Of a stretch of DNA of 64,000 bases, positions 26,914-35,951 are shown in pieces; position 1 is the stretch's first letter; the number at the start of each line of letters is the position of its first letter. The notes beneath the pieces are model-generated. The model did no database searches and had not been told where the DNA came from. It worked only from the letters and a program-made list of their open reading frames with translations. The position numbers and the translations under genes are program-made. The DNA comes from Lentzea alba (GTDB lineage: Bacteria > Actinomycetota > Actinomycetes > Mycobacteriales > Pseudonocardiaceae): positions 411,019 to 475,018 of the forward strand of contig NZ_JAAMPJ010000006.1 in NCBI RefSeq assembly GCF_011067745.1, written 5' to 3'.

Positions 26914-27884
26914 CCGCAGGACTGCCTGTGCATCAGCGAGGGCGAGAGCCGGATGGTCTCCGGCGGCCTCGTCGGGTCGGCGATCCGGGACAGCAGCAGC
27001 TTCACCGCGGTCCTGCCGATCTCCTCGACCGGCTGGGCCAGCGTGGTCAGCGGCGGTTCGATCAGCGTCGCCCACTCGACCTCGTCGTAGGAGACGACGG
27101 CCAGATCCGTGCCGAGCTTCAGACCGCGGGCACGGGCCTCGTGCAGCATGCCGACCGTGACGAGGTGGTCGGCCGCCACGACGGCGGTCGCCGGGTCGTC
27201 CTGGTCGAGCAGCGGCGCGAGCCAGCCGCTCTGCGACACCAGCGCCTCGTCCCACTTCAGGCCCGCGCGGCCGAGACCGAGCCGGTAGCCGAGGATGCGC
27301 TCCTCGGTCGTCGCCACGCCCGCCTTGCCGCAGACGATGCCGATCCGCCGGTGACCCAGCTCCGCGAGGTGCTTCACCAGACCCGAGGTGGCCTGGACGT
27401 TCTCCGGCCCGACCTGGTCGATGTCCTTGGCCACGGTCAGCCGGTCGACCAGCACCGTCGGGATGCCGAGCTTCTTGAGTTCCGGCAGCACGAGGCTCGC
27501 CCCGGCGCCGGCCGACGGGGTCAGCAGCAGGCCGTCCACCCGTCTGGAGCGCAGCATCCGGACCGCTGTCTGCTCGGACTCGGGGGTGTCTCTCGTGTCG
27601 ATCAGCACGAGCGAATAGCCGTTGCGGGTCGCTTCGGACTCGATGGCGGCGATCAGCTCGGCGAAGTACGGGTGCGAGACCAGTGACACGGCCAGGCCCA
27701 GCGACTTCGTGCCGCCCATGACCAGCGATCGCGCGATGGCGTCGCCCGTGTACCCGGTCTCGTCGATCGCCTTCTGGACGCGCTCGCGCGTGTCCCCGGC
27801 GACCGGTCTCGTCTCGTTGATCACGTGTGACACCGTGGTGATGGAGACCCCCGCGAGAGCCGCGACATCCCGCATGGTGACCAT
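26907..27884 (-). CDS. LacI-family transcriptional regulator
   Basis: 325 residues. HTH at about 4-23 (RDVAALAGVSITTVSHVINE), hinge to residue 60, then a periplasmic-binding-like sugar domain (GLAVSLVSHPYFAELIAAIE; VLVDRLTVAKDIDQVGPENV). ATG 27884 is preceded by TAAGGT (plus 27892-27897) 7 nt away and no ribosome site: probably leaderless. Only 33 bp separate it from the divergent PfkB start, so any operator must overlap promoters or coding ends. It likely senses the sugar handled by its neighbours. Confidence 0.93.
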   Translation of the reverse strand: MVTMRDVAALAGVSITTVSHVINETRPVAGDTRERVQKAIDETGYTGDAIARSLVMGGTKSLGLAVSLVSHPYFAELIAAIESEATRNGYSLVLIDTRDTPESEQTAVRMLRSRRVDGLLLTPSAGAGASLVLPELKKLGIPTVLVDRLTVAKDIDQVGPENVQATSGLVKHLAELGHRRIGIVCGKAGVATTEERILGYRLGLGRAGLKWDEALVSQSGWLAPLLDQDDPATAVVAADHLVTVGMLHEARARGLKLGTDLAVVSYDEVEWATLIEPPLTTLAQPVEEIGRTAVKLLLSRIADPTRPPETIRLSPSLMHRQSCGC

Positions 27885-27917
27885 GGCCGGGACCTTACCC
27901 GTTTGGAGGAAGCCCAG

Positions 27918-28766
27918 ATGGCAGCCGTGCTGTGTGTCGGGCTCACAACTCTCGACGTGACTCAACGGGTGGACGCTTTCCCGGATCCTGGGCAGAAGAT
28001 CCGCTCACTCGGCGCGGAGCTCTCGCCCGGCGGTCCGGCGGCGAACGCGGCCCGTGCGGTCGCCGCGCTCGGCGGGAAGTCGGCACTGCTCACCGCGTTG
28101 GGTGCCGACGCACTGGGTGAATTCGTCCGGGCGTCCTTGGCCCCGGTCCAAGTCACCGCGGTGGCGGGTACGACGCCGGTCAGCATGGTCGTCGTCAGAG
28201 ACGCAGATGGGGAGCGCACGGTGGTTTCGCGCAACGCCGCGGTGCCGGTCGTCGCGCCCGATCTGTCCGATCTGCTCGCCGCCGCGGACGTCGTGCTCTT
28301 GGACGGACACCACGACGGACTGGTGCTCCCCGTCGCCCGGCGGGCGAAAGCGATGGGATTGCCTGTGGTGCTGGACGCCGGGAGCTGGAAACCTGTCCTC
28401 GATCACCTGTTGCCGCTGGTGGACGTGGCTGCCTGCGCTTCGGGGTTCGAGCGGTCCGCAGCCGAGGTGCACGCCTTCGGAGTGCCGCTGGTGATCCGCA
28501 CGCAGGGTGCGGCCCCGGTGACCTGGTCGCGGAACGGCTCGACCGGAGAGGTGCCCGTGCCCTCGGTGGAGGTGAAGGACACGAACGGTGCCGGGGACGT
28601 CTGGCACGGCGCGTACGCCTACGCGCTGGCGTCGGGCGCGTACCCGGTGGCGGAGGCGATCGGCTTCGCGTCGCAAGCGGCCGCTGTTCGCGTCGGCGCG
28701 GTCGGGGACTGGGTTGAGAGGCTGGCACGGTGGCAGGACAGCAGGTCAGGTTCGACGAGCTGCTAG
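27918..28766 (+). CDS. PfkB-family carbohydrate kinase
   Basis: 282 residues. N-terminal GGPAANAARAVAALGG and C-terminal signature DTNGAGDVWHGAYAYAL with the catalytic Asp. Ribokinase fold; it phosphorylates a sugar, nucleoside or related alcohol. ATG 27918 has GGAGGAAG (27905-27912) upstream. The next gene, a P-loop kinase, starts inside its last 37 bp. The substrate is not identifiable from sequence; shared control by the LacI protein is inferred. Confidence 0.9.
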   Translation: MAAVLCVGLTTLDVTQRVDAFPDPGQKIRSLGAELSPGGPAANAARAVAALGGKSALLTALGADALGEFVRASLAPVQVTAVAGTTPVSMVVVRDADGERTVVSRNAAVPVVAPDLSDLLAAADVVLLDGHHDGLVLPVARRAKAMGLPVVLDAGSWKPVLDHLLPLVDVAACASGFERSAAEVHAFGVPLVIRTQGAAPVTWSRNGSTGEVPVPSVEVKDTNGAGDVWHGAYAYALASGAYPVAEAIGFASQAAAVRVGAVGDWVERLARWQDSRSGSTSC

Positions 28767-29365
28767 AGCGGGCTCGGGTGCTCACCGATCAGGGCGAGCG
28801 CAAGATTCTCGGCATCGGTGGCGCACCCGGTTCGGGCAAGTCGACACTCGCGCGGCGGCTCGTCGAGGCCCTCGACGGCCAGGCGGTGCTCGTCGAGATG
28901 GACGGCTTCCACCTCGCGCAGAGCGAGCTCGAACGGCTGCGGCTGGTCGAACGCAAGGGCGCGCCGGACACGTTCGACATCCCCGGCTACGTGGACCTGC
29001 TCGGCCGGATCAAGGCGTGCGGGCCGGACATGATCTACGCGCCGCAGTTCCGCCGCGAGATCGAGGAACCGGTCGCTTGCGCGGTGCCGGTGCACCCGGA
29101 CGTCCCGCTCGTCGTCACCGAGGGCAACTACCTGCTGCTCAACTACGACAAGTGGAAGCGCGTCCGGATCATCCTGGACGAGGCGTGGTTCCTGTTCATC
29201 GACGAGGACGTGCGCGTGCAGCGCCTGATCGACCGCCACCTGCGGTACGGGCGCACCTTGTCGGAGGCGGAGGAACGGGTGCTGCACGGCACGGACCACG
29301 TCAACGCGTTGATGGTGAACTCGTCGAAGGGATCAGCGGACCTGCTGATCACCGAGGTGCTTTAA
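28730..29365 (+). CDS. Uridine-kinase-like P-loop nucleoside/sugar kinase
   Basis: 211 residues. Walker A GGAPGSGKSTLARRL (about 31-45), VEMDGFHLAQSELERL (the DGFH motif of uridine kinase/phosphoribulokinase-like enzymes), VTEGNYLLLNYDKW and the lid RLIDRHLRYGRT. This family includes FrcK-like kinases that sit with sugar operons. GTG 28730 overlaps pfkB by 37 bp, so the two are co-expressed. Its stop overlaps the convergent beta-helix gene by 4 bp. Confidence 0.87.
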   Translation: MAGQQVRFDELLERARVLTDQGERKILGIGGAPGSGKSTLARRLVEALDGQAVLVEMDGFHLAQSELERLRLVERKGAPDTFDIPGYVDLLGRIKACGPDMIYAPQFRREIEEPVACAVPVHPDVPLVVTEGNYLLLNYDKWKRVRIILDEAWFLFIDEDVRVQRLIDRHLRYGRTLSEAEERVLHGTDHVNALMVNSSKGSADLLITEVL

Positions 29366-30351
29366 GCGCAGACAATGGTGAAGCAGCCGAGCGCGTCGTT
29401 GGTGGACACGTTTCCACCGCCGTCGGTCACGGCGCCCGCTGTCGCCCACATTCCGTGTTGACCGTTGTTCTCGCTCGTGTTCTTGCGAACGGTGATGTCG
29501 AGTGGAATGGGAACGTCGATGCGAAGGCCGTCGCCGACGTTTTCGGCGAACGTGTTGCGCTCGATCACCAATGGGCCGCTGAGCGTTTCCTTCGGGTCGA
29601 CGAACAGGCCGGCCGAGCGCATCTTCTCGAACCTGTTGCCGCGGATGACGCCGTTGACCGGCCGGTGGACACCGACCCAGTTGCCGCCGCTGAACGTGTT
29701 GCGCAGCAGCTCGATCCGGCCGGTCGCGATCAGCTCGAACCCGTCGAGCTCGCTGTCGCGGATGGTCAGCCGCTGCGACCCGCCGACCGAGAAGGGGTTC
29801 AGCTTGGTGTTGACGATGTCGGCCTCGATGGCGCCGATGTGGTTGATGCCGTTCATCGTGCCCTGGTCACCCCGGATGAGGAGGTGGTCGGCGTAGATCT
29901 GGTTCATGGTGAACGTGCTGTTCAGCAGGTGACACCGGGCACCGCAGAAGAGCCGCCACGCGTCGATCCTGCTGCGCACGAACGTCACCGACGTCGTGCC
30001 GTTCCACAGGTAGGTCCCGTTCATGTTGCCGACGGTCGCGTCGACGAACCTGGTGTTGGTCGCGTTGTCGGCGACGATGTTGATGGCGGCCACCGTGCCG
30101 TTGCGGATCATCGTGCCGTCCACGTCGGTCATGCTGATCGCGGGAGAACCGCTCAGCTTGTGTCCGTTGAGGTTGATCGTCACCCCATTGGCCCCGACGA
30201 TCAGTCCGGCCGTTCCCGGACATTCCAGATCAGCCGTCAACGTGACGCTTTGTCTCAGCGTGTCACCGCATTGCGGCATCGCTGCTGCTTGGGCCGGTGT
30301 TACTGCGCCGAACAGTGCAATTAACGCGACAAATGCACTCAGTATTCGCAT
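29362..30351 (-). CDS. Secreted right-handed beta-helix protein
   Basis: 329 residues. Signal peptide about 1-22 (ILSAFVALIALFGAVTPAQA). The mature part has the C(x)nC pattern QCGDTLRQSVTLTADLEC, then a ladder of short strands (NGVTINLNGHKLSG; MIRNGTVAAINIV; VIERNTFAENVGDGL) typical of parallel beta-helix proteins. Such folds bind or cut polysaccharide; no catalytic set is obvious. ATG 30351 has GGGGAGG upstream. Extracellular; function unknown. Confidence 0.82.
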   Translation of the reverse strand: MRILSAFVALIALFGAVTPAQAAAMPQCGDTLRQSVTLTADLECPGTAGLIVGANGVTINLNGHKLSGSPAISMTDVDGTMIRNGTVAAINIVADNATNTRFVDATVGNMNGTYLWNGTTSVTFVRSRIDAWRLFCGARCHLLNSTFTMNQIYADHLLIRGDQGTMNGINHIGAIEADIVNTKLNPFSVGGSQRLTIRDSELDGFELIATGRIELLRNTFSGGNWVGVHRPVNGVIRGNRFEKMRSAGLFVDPKETLSGPLVIERNTFAENVGDGLRIDVPIPLDITVRKNTSENNGQHGMWATAGAVTDGGGNVSTNDALGCFTIVCA

Positions 30352-30397
30352 GCCAGGCCTCCCCGCCTTTTACGTGAAAGGTCAGGGTGGCAGATTT

Positions 30398-31066
30398 TCA
30401 GCCGGCGTGGTGCTCGCTGAGGTGTTCCAGGTCGTCGCTGTTCTCGTCGACCGGCTTCTGCATCTCCTGGCGGTAGCGCCAGATGCCCCATCCGGTGCCG
30501 CCGAGGAAGAACGCGACGCTGACGACCAGCGCCGCCGTCTCGAGCCACGGCAGCTGCTGCAGGATGCCCGCGCCGTAGTAGCCGGCCAGCACCAGCGTCG
30601 GCACCCAGGCGATGGCCCCGAGCGTGGTGGCCAGCGTGAACCGGCGGAGGTCCATCCGCGCGGCACCGGCGATCATCGGCGCCAGCGTGCGGATCCACGG
30701 CAGCCAGCGGGCCAGCACGACGGCCCAGAAGCCGCGCCGGTCGAGGAAGTCGCCCGCGCGTTTCAGGTTCTGCCGGTTGAGCACCTTGCCGCCCTTGCGC
30801 GCGAGCACGCGCGTGCCGGTGCCGCGGCCGATGAAGTAACCGACCTGGTTGCCGACGACCGCCACGATCAGAGCCGCGAGGGACAACGCCCACGCCGACA
30901 GCTCGCTGTTGTGCGTCGCCAGCACGACACCAGCGGCGAACAGCAGCGAGTCACCGGGCAGGAACAACCCGAAGATGAATGCGCACTCGATGAAGATGAA
31001 GCTCAGCACGATGACCCACACGGCCAGCGGACCCGCGGTCTCCAGCGAGGCGAAAGCATGCGCCAC
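30398..31066 (-). CDS. DedA-family membrane protein (first of two)
   Basis: 222 residues. DedA core: VLSFIFIECAFIFGLFLPGDSLLF (family motif with the membrane Glu and PGDS), then VVLARWLPWIRTLAPMIAGAA. DedA proteins are linked to undecaprenyl-phosphate or phospholipid translocation and membrane homeostasis. GTG 31066 lacks a ribosome site; TAGGCT (plus 31075-31080) is 8 nt upstream, fitting a leaderless start. A second DedA (35010-35735) lies 4 kb away. Confidence 0.9.
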   Translation of the reverse strand: MAHAFASLETAGPLAVWVIVLSFIFIECAFIFGLFLPGDSLLFAAGVVLATHNSELSAWALSLAALIVAVVGNQVGYFIGRGTGTRVLARKGGKVLNRQNLKRAGDFLDRRGFWAVVLARWLPWIRTLAPMIAGAARMDLRRFTLATTLGAIAWVPTLVLAGYYGAGILQQLPWLETAALVVSVAFFLGGTGWGIWRYRQEMQKPVDENSDDLEHLSEHHAG

Positions 31067-31222
31067 GGTGAGCCAGCCTACGTCGTGCTGCGCCGGCGGT
31101 ACGGCGACATCGGTCTAACGGGATGACGAAATCTTGATTGAGCACACTCGGTGACCACGTGAACTCCCTCCGGCTGGAATCACCTTCGAGTGAAGCAGTC
31201 GAACCGGGCTAGCGTGACGGGT

Positions 31223-32599
31223 ATGGAGACCTTGCTCGCCGAACTCCGCACCGCACTGGGTGACGCCGGTGTGCTCACGGACGCCGATGTCACCGCGAGT
31301 TATCAGCGCGACATGATGCCGCTGGCGCCGCACGGCAGTCCGCTGGCCGTGGTGTTCCCGCTGGACACCGAGCAGGTCCAGGCGGTGGTGCGAGCCTGCG
31401 CGCGCCATCAGGTCCCCATCGTCCCGCGCGGCGCGGGCAGCGGCCTCTCGGGCGCCGCGAACGCCATCGACGGCTGCGTTGTCCTGGTCACGACCAAGAT
31501 GAACGCGATCGTCGAGATCGACGCCGACAACCGCCTCGCCGTGGTCGAACCCGGCGTGATCAACCTCGACCTGCGCGGTGCCGTCGAGAAGAACGGCCTG
31601 TTCTACCCGCCGGACCCGAGCAGCTACGACTGGTGCACGATCGGCGGCAACCTCTCCACCAACGCCGGCGGCCTGTGCTGCGTGAAGTACGGCGTGACCA
31701 CCGACTCGGTGCTGGGCCTCGAGGTGGTCCTGGCCGACGGCGAGGTGCTGCGCACGGGCCGCCGCACGGTCAAGGGCGTCGCGGGCTACGACCTCACCAA
31801 GCTGTTCATCGGCTCCGAGGGCACGCTGGGCGTGATCACCAAGGCCACCCTGGCGCTGAAACCGCTCCCGCAGGCCCCGGCCACGCTGGTCGCCGCGTTC
31901 GGCAGCACCGCCACGGCCGGAGCCGCGGTCAGCCGGATCGTCCGCGAGGGCCTGGTGCCGTCACTGATGGAGATCATGGACCGCACCTCGATCGAGGCCG
32001 TCGAGCAGTACCTCAAGACCGAGCTCGGCGCCGGTCCGGGCTGTGCCGCGTTGCTGATCTGCCAGTCCGACGCGGGCGGTGAGCAGGCCCGGCACGAGTT
32101 GCAGAAGATCGAGGAGATCTGCTCCGAAGCCGACCTCGTCTACGCGACGCACGACGTCAACGAGGGCCGTGACCTCCTGACCGCGCGCAGGGCCGTGCTG
32201 ACCGCGTTGGAGGTCTACGGCTCGTGGCTGACCGACGACGTGTGCGTGCCCCGCACGCGCATCGCCGAACTCATCCAGGGCTGCGAGGACATCGCCGAGG
32301 AGGTCGGCCTCAAGATCGCCGTCGTCGGCCACGCCGGTGACGGCAACATGCACCCGACGATCGTCTACGACCCCGCGGACGCCGATCAGTTCGCACGGGC
32401 CCAGAAGGCGTTCGACGACATCCTCGCGGTGGGGTTGTCGCTGGGCGGCACGGTGACCGGCGAGCACGGCATCGGCAAGATCAAGCGCGAGTGGCTGGCC
32501 AGGGAGATCGGCCCGGTCGGCCTCCGGGTCCACCGCGACATCAAGCGCGCGCTGGACCCGGAGAACCTGTTCAACCCCGGCTCGATGTTCAGTCTCTGA
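31223..32599 (+). CDS. FAD-linked oxidase (GlcD/D-lactate dehydrogenase type)
   Basis: 458 residues. FAD-binding type 4 domain: PIVPRGAGSGLSGAANAIDG and IGGNLSTNAGGLCCVKYG; C-terminal oxidase domain with VVGHAGDGNMHPTI and GTVTGEHGIGKIKRE. It oxidises a 2-hydroxy acid such as glycolate or D-lactate, passing electrons to quinone or another acceptor. No GlcE/GlcF partner is adjacent. ATG 31223 is 7 nt after TAGCGT (31210-31215) with no ribosome site, so it is probably leaderless. Confidence 0.92.
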   Translation: METLLAELRTALGDAGVLTDADVTASYQRDMMPLAPHGSPLAVVFPLDTEQVQAVVRACARHQVPIVPRGAGSGLSGAANAIDGCVVLVTTKMNAIVEIDADNRLAVVEPGVINLDLRGAVEKNGLFYPPDPSSYDWCTIGGNLSTNAGGLCCVKYGVTTDSVLGLEVVLADGEVLRTGRRTVKGVAGYDLTKLFIGSEGTLGVITKATLALKPLPQAPATLVAAFGSTATAGAAVSRIVREGLVPSLMEIMDRTSIEAVEQYLKTELGAGPGCAALLICQSDAGGEQARHELQKIEEICSEADLVYATHDVNEGRDLLTARRAVLTALEVYGSWLTDDVCVPRTRIAELIQGCEDIAEEVGLKIAVVGHAGDGNMHPTIVYDPADADQFARAQKAFDDILAVGLSLGGTVTGEHGIGKIKREWLAREIGPVGLRVHRDIKRALDPENLFNPGSMFSL

Positions 32600-33070
32600 C
32601 CCAGCTCGACGAGCCGTGCTCGGACTCGATGCCAGGTGCGCCAAAGGTGCGCACCCACACGGTGTGCGCACCTGGTCCGTGCGGGATCGTCACGGTCGCG
32701 GTGAGGTCGGTGATGAACCGGCACGGCTTGCTCGGCGTGCTGCGCAGGTCACCGTCGATCGCCGTCGCCGTCCACGAGCAGGTCTGGTCGACGCGCAGGA
32801 ACGACAGCGGGACGGGCAGCGTGATCAGGCCTCACGCGCGAGCCGTTCGGCCGGGTTGCTCTCGTTCCACAGCTCGATCCGGCCGCTCAGTCCCTGTCAG
32901 CCGTCCGGGTCGGTGATCTCCGCACTGAGCCGGTCGAAGCCTCCGGTCAGCAGCGGCTGGTCTTTCACGCAGATCGGTGTACGCGGAAGTGGTGCTGTAG
33001 AAGGTCATCGTCGTGTCCGCGGCATGCGAAGGTCCCCAGTCACCGGGTCTGAGCTCGACGCTGCTCAGCA
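32589..33070 (-). pseudogene. Broken gene, beta-sandwich-like exported protein remnant
   Basis: No intact gene covers this 480-bp stretch, but the minus strand keeps coding-like segments. These are VELRPGDWGPSHAADTTMTF, then (after a frameshift near 32970) KDQPLLTGGFDRLSAEITDP. An in-frame TGA follows, then LSGRIELWNESNPAERLARE, another shift near 32828, and ITLPVPLSFLRVDQTCSWTA through to a stop at 32589-32591. The alternating strands and paired Cys suggest an Ig-like fold. The 5' end runs into the 3' end of the amidohydrolase gene, so the start is lost. Sequencing error is the alternative explanation. Confidence 0.6.
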
Positions 33071-34501
33071 GCACCGGGCCTGGACAGCGCCAATCGGTTC
33101 TTGCGCCGCCTTCTCCACGTCGGCCAGCAGCTGCCGTCGTTCCGCCGGTCCGAGGACCCTGCCCCGCGTCAGCACGGTGTGGATCCGTTGCGTGTTGCGG
33201 ATGTTGCCGAGCGGGTTGCCGTCCAGCACCACGAGGTTCGCGTCGGCGCCGGGGTGCACCGCGCCGTTGCGGGTGCCCGCGTTCAGGGCGGCCTTGGGCG
33301 ACAGGCCCGCCTCGACCAGCAGTTCCAGCTCGTCGTGCACCGAGAAACCGGAGAACACGTACGGGTTGCCCGCGTCCGTGCCGACCAGCACCTCCACGCC
33401 GAGGTCGTGCATCTCCGCGACCTGGTCCATGCGGCGCTTGAAGAACTCGGCCTGCTGCTTGATCTCCTCCGGCGTCACCGGAGCCCACGGCTTGAGCCCG
33501 TCCCGCCAGAAGTCCTGGTAGAACGCCGGCAGGTACTTCAGCCGCGGGTCGTTCGCGAACCGGTCCGCCGGGCTCGCGTACACCCGCATCGCCACCATCG
33601 TCGGGCACAGCGCGGAGTTGTTGCGCCGCAACCGTTTCGCGAGCTGAATCGCCTTGGATCGGCGGTGCGTCAACGTTGCCCGGCGTTCGAACTCCAGCAC
33701 CTGCTTGAACCACGCGAACGAGTTCGCCGGATCCAGCGGCAGGTCCGCGATCGCTTGGCGCAGCTCGGTTTCCGCCGAGCTCGTCGCCAGCGACAAGCCG
33801 TACATGTGCTCGAACGTGCGCTGTCCCAGGTCGCTCGCGTCGCCCAGCGGCACGTGGTTCGAACAGTGCCCGGCGAACGTGATGTCCTGCTTCGCGCACT
33901 CGTCCGCGATCGCTGTCAGCGTGGCCCGGTCGAGGTACGAGTAGACCTTCACGAAGTCGGCGCCCTGGGCCTTGGCGTCGCGGACGGCCTGTCGTCCTTC
34001 TTCCGGCGTACCGGCGATCAGGGCGAACGGCAGCGTGGAGTGCGGCCCGTCGATGATCGTGCTGGCGACCGTCAGCCGCGGCCCGAAGACCTCACCGCGC
34101 GCGATCCGGTCGCGCAGGTCGTAGAGCTGCGGGACGCCCCACATCTCGCGGATCCCGGTCACGCCGTTCACCAGGCACAACGGCAGGGTGATCCGCTCCA
34201 GGTAGGCGCCGTGCACGTGCATGTCCCACAGGCCGGGGATGACGAACTTGCCCGCCAGGTCCAGCACCGTGCAGCCGCGCGGCAACGGCAGGTCGCACGA
34301 CCCGACCGCGAGAACCTTGTTGTCCGCCAGCACAATGGTGGCGTTGGGGCGAGTGCCGGCGGAGTCGACGATCGTGACGCCGCGCAGGGCGGTGACGCTC
34401 ACGGAGGCGCCGGCCCTGCCCGGTGCGAGCAGGCCCACGCCCGCTGCCGCACCGAGCCCGGCCAGCCATCCCAGCACTTCACGTCGAGTGGTGTCAGTCA
34501 T
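33065..34501 (-). CDS. Tat-exported amidohydrolase
   Basis: 478 residues from ATG 34501 (an in-frame ATG at 34510 adds three residues). Twin-arginine signal TRREVLGWLAGLGAAAGVG. Amidohydrolase barrel with DMHVHGAYLE (HxH metal pair), carboxylated-Lys region ADFVKVYSYLD, ITFAGHCSNHVPL, and the final Asp in VGTDAGNPYVFSG. It hydrolyses an amide, imide or ester bond outside the membrane; the substrate is unknown. The C terminus (QARCC) is unusual, and the next 480 bp hold a broken gene, hinting at local deletion. Confidence 0.88.
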   Translation of the reverse strand: MTDTTRREVLGWLAGLGAAAGVGLLAPGRAGASVSVTALRGVTIVDSAGTRPNATIVLADNKVLAVGSCDLPLPRGCTVLDLAGKFVIPGLWDMHVHGAYLERITLPLCLVNGVTGIREMWGVPQLYDLRDRIARGEVFGPRLTVASTIIDGPHSTLPFALIAGTPEEGRQAVRDAKAQGADFVKVYSYLDRATLTAIADECAKQDITFAGHCSNHVPLGDASDLGQRTFEHMYGLSLATSSAETELRQAIADLPLDPANSFAWFKQVLEFERRATLTHRRSKAIQLAKRLRRNNSALCPTMVAMRVYASPADRFANDPRLKYLPAFYQDFWRDGLKPWAPVTPEEIKQQAEFFKRRMDQVAEMHDLGVEVLVGTDAGNPYVFSGFSVHDELELLVEAGLSPKAALNAGTRNGAVHPGADANLVVLDGNPLGNIRNTQRIHTVLTRGRVLGPAERRQLLADVEKAAQEPIGAVQARCC

Positions 34502-34564
34502 GCCGTTCAACCAACACCTTGACGTTGCGTGAGACTCAAACGCTTTCCAGCGCCGTACCTCAGC

Positions 34565-34999
34565 TCAGCCCGAGAAACGGCCGATGAACCGCTTCTGCCA
34601 AGGCGTCTCGACGGCGCGCTTGTTGTAGTTCTCGCGCACGTACGCGAGCGCCTCGCTGTTCGGGATTCCGTCCAGCGTGACGAGACACGACATGGCGGTT
34701 CCGGTCCGGCCGTAACCGCCGCTGCAGGCGATCTCGACGCGCTCGGTCTCGGACCGCTTCAGCACTTCACGCAGCGTCTCGACGAAAGCCGCCCGATCGG
34801 CCGGCAGCCAGAAGTCCGTCCACTTGACCCACTTGCTCTCCCACTCGACCGGAGCGGGCTCCTTCCCCTGCAGATAGACCCCGAACTCGGGCTTCTGGCC
34901 TGGGGGAAGAGGGTTGCGCAGCCCTCGGCCGCGGATCAACCGTCCCGAGGGCAGGCGCAGGACCCCTGGCGTGTCGGCGCTCCACGTCTCGTTCGTCAT
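34565..34999 (-). CDS. Protein-tyrosine-phosphatase-like protein
   Basis: 144 residues, compact. P-loop CSGGYGRTG with Cys92 and Arg98 (CX5R-T) is the phosphatase signature. A candidate general acid is Asp62 in KWTDFWLPAD, placed like the WPD loop. Members act on phosphotyrosine or other phosphoesters. ATG 34999 follows the second DedA gene by 10 bp in the same direction, so the pair is probably one transcript. Substrate unknown; membrane-lipid phosphate is a speculation from the DedA context. Confidence 0.82.
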   Translation of the reverse strand: MTNETWSADTPGVLRLPSGRLIRGRGLRNPLPPGQKPEFGVYLQGKEPAPVEWESKWVKWTDFWLPADRAAFVETLREVLKRSETERVEIACSGGYGRTGTAMSCLVTLDGIPNSEALAYVRENYNKRAVETPWQKRFIGRFSG

Positions 35000-35009
35000 T
35001 CGAGCCCGC

Positions 35010-35735
35010 TCAGCGCTCGACGCGGGGGATGATCTGCGTCGAGTCGTCCTGGCGCATCTGCGCCTCCATGACCTGGGTGATGTCGTCGGCCTCTTCCTGC
35101 AGGAGCGACTTCTTCTCCTTGCGGGCCTTGATCACCTCGATGATGATCGGCACGATCGACAGGAACACGATGGCGAGCAGCGTGATCTCCAGGTTCTCCT
35201 TGATGAAGGAGACCTGGCCGAGGAAGTAGCCCAGGATCGTCAGGCCCGCGGCCCACGCCACGCCACCGATCGCCGAGTACGTGAAGTACTTCTTCGGATC
35301 CATCTTGCCGACACCGGCCATCGCCGTGATGAACGTGCGGACGATCGGCACGAACCGGGCGAGGACGATGGCGCGCGCGCCGTACTTGTCGAAGAACTCC
35401 TGCGTCTTGTCGACGTACTCCTTCTTGAAGATCTTCGACTCCGGCTTGCTGAACAGCGCCGGGCCGGCCTTGTGCCCGATGTAGTAGCCGGCGACGTTGC
35501 CGACGAACGCACAGATCGTCAGCAGCACGCAGACGAGCCAGAGCGGGGTGTCGATGGTGCCCGCCGCGACGAACAGACCTGCCGTGAACAGCAGTGAGTC
35601 ACCCGGCAGGAAGAAACCGACGAGCAGCCCGCACTCCGCGAAGATGATCAGGCACAGCCCGATGAGCATGTACGGGCCAAGCCCGTTCAGCAGAACGGTG
35701 GGGTCCAGCCAGTCAGGGCCCAATGCAATCGTCAC
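35010..35735 (-). CDS. DedA-family membrane protein (second)
   Basis: 241 residues from GTG 35735. It has the same motif set as the first copy: IIFAECGLLVGFFLPGDSLLF and VLARFVPIVRTFITAMAGVG. The C-terminal extension is charged (KARKEKKSLLQEEADD). The start was chosen because TACCGT (plus 35743-35748) lies 7 nt upstream; longer starts give a Gly/Arg-rich leader unlike the family. It is probably co-transcribed with the phosphatase gene. Of the two copies this one is nearer to well-studied DedA proteins by its long loop (SKPESKIFKKEYVDKTQEFF). Confidence 0.9.
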   Translation of the reverse strand: MTIALGPDWLDPTVLLNGLGPYMLIGLCLIIFAECGLLVGFFLPGDSLLFTAGLFVAAGTIDTPLWLVCVLLTICAFVGNVAGYYIGHKAGPALFSKPESKIFKKEYVDKTQEFFDKYGARAIVLARFVPIVRTFITAMAGVGKMDPKKYFTYSAIGGVAWAAGLTILGYFLGQVSFIKENLEITLLAIVFLSIVPIIIEVIKARKEKKSLLQEEADDITQVMEAQMRQDDSTQIIPRVER

Positions 35736-35752
35736 GGGCACAACGGTACAGG

Positions 35753-35947
35753 TCAGCTGAGCGTGATCACTGCGGCCACCGTGCCCGCTGCCAGGCCCAA
35801 CAGCAGCGCGAGGCCCAGCACCCACCACACCGACAGCGGACCTGGGCGTTCTTCTGCAATCGGGACGGACACGGCAAATCCGGCATTGGTGCTGGTCGCC
35901 TGCGCTCGCAGCGCGTCGGTCACCAGCCGTTCCGGATCGTCCGCCAT
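35753..35947 (-). CDS. Small single-pass membrane protein downstream of nagA
   Basis: 64 residues from ATG 35947. A soluble N-terminal part (DDPERLVTDALRAQATS) is followed by one strong membrane helix (VWWVLGLALLLGLAAGTVAA) and a short end. The start lies 4 nt after the nagA stop, so it belongs to the ROK-nagA transcript. Function unknown. Confidence 0.65.
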   Translation of the reverse strand: MADDPERLVTDALRAQATSTNAGFAVSVPIAEERPGPLSVWWVLGLALLLGLAAGTVAAVITLS

Positions 35948-35951
35948 GCCC

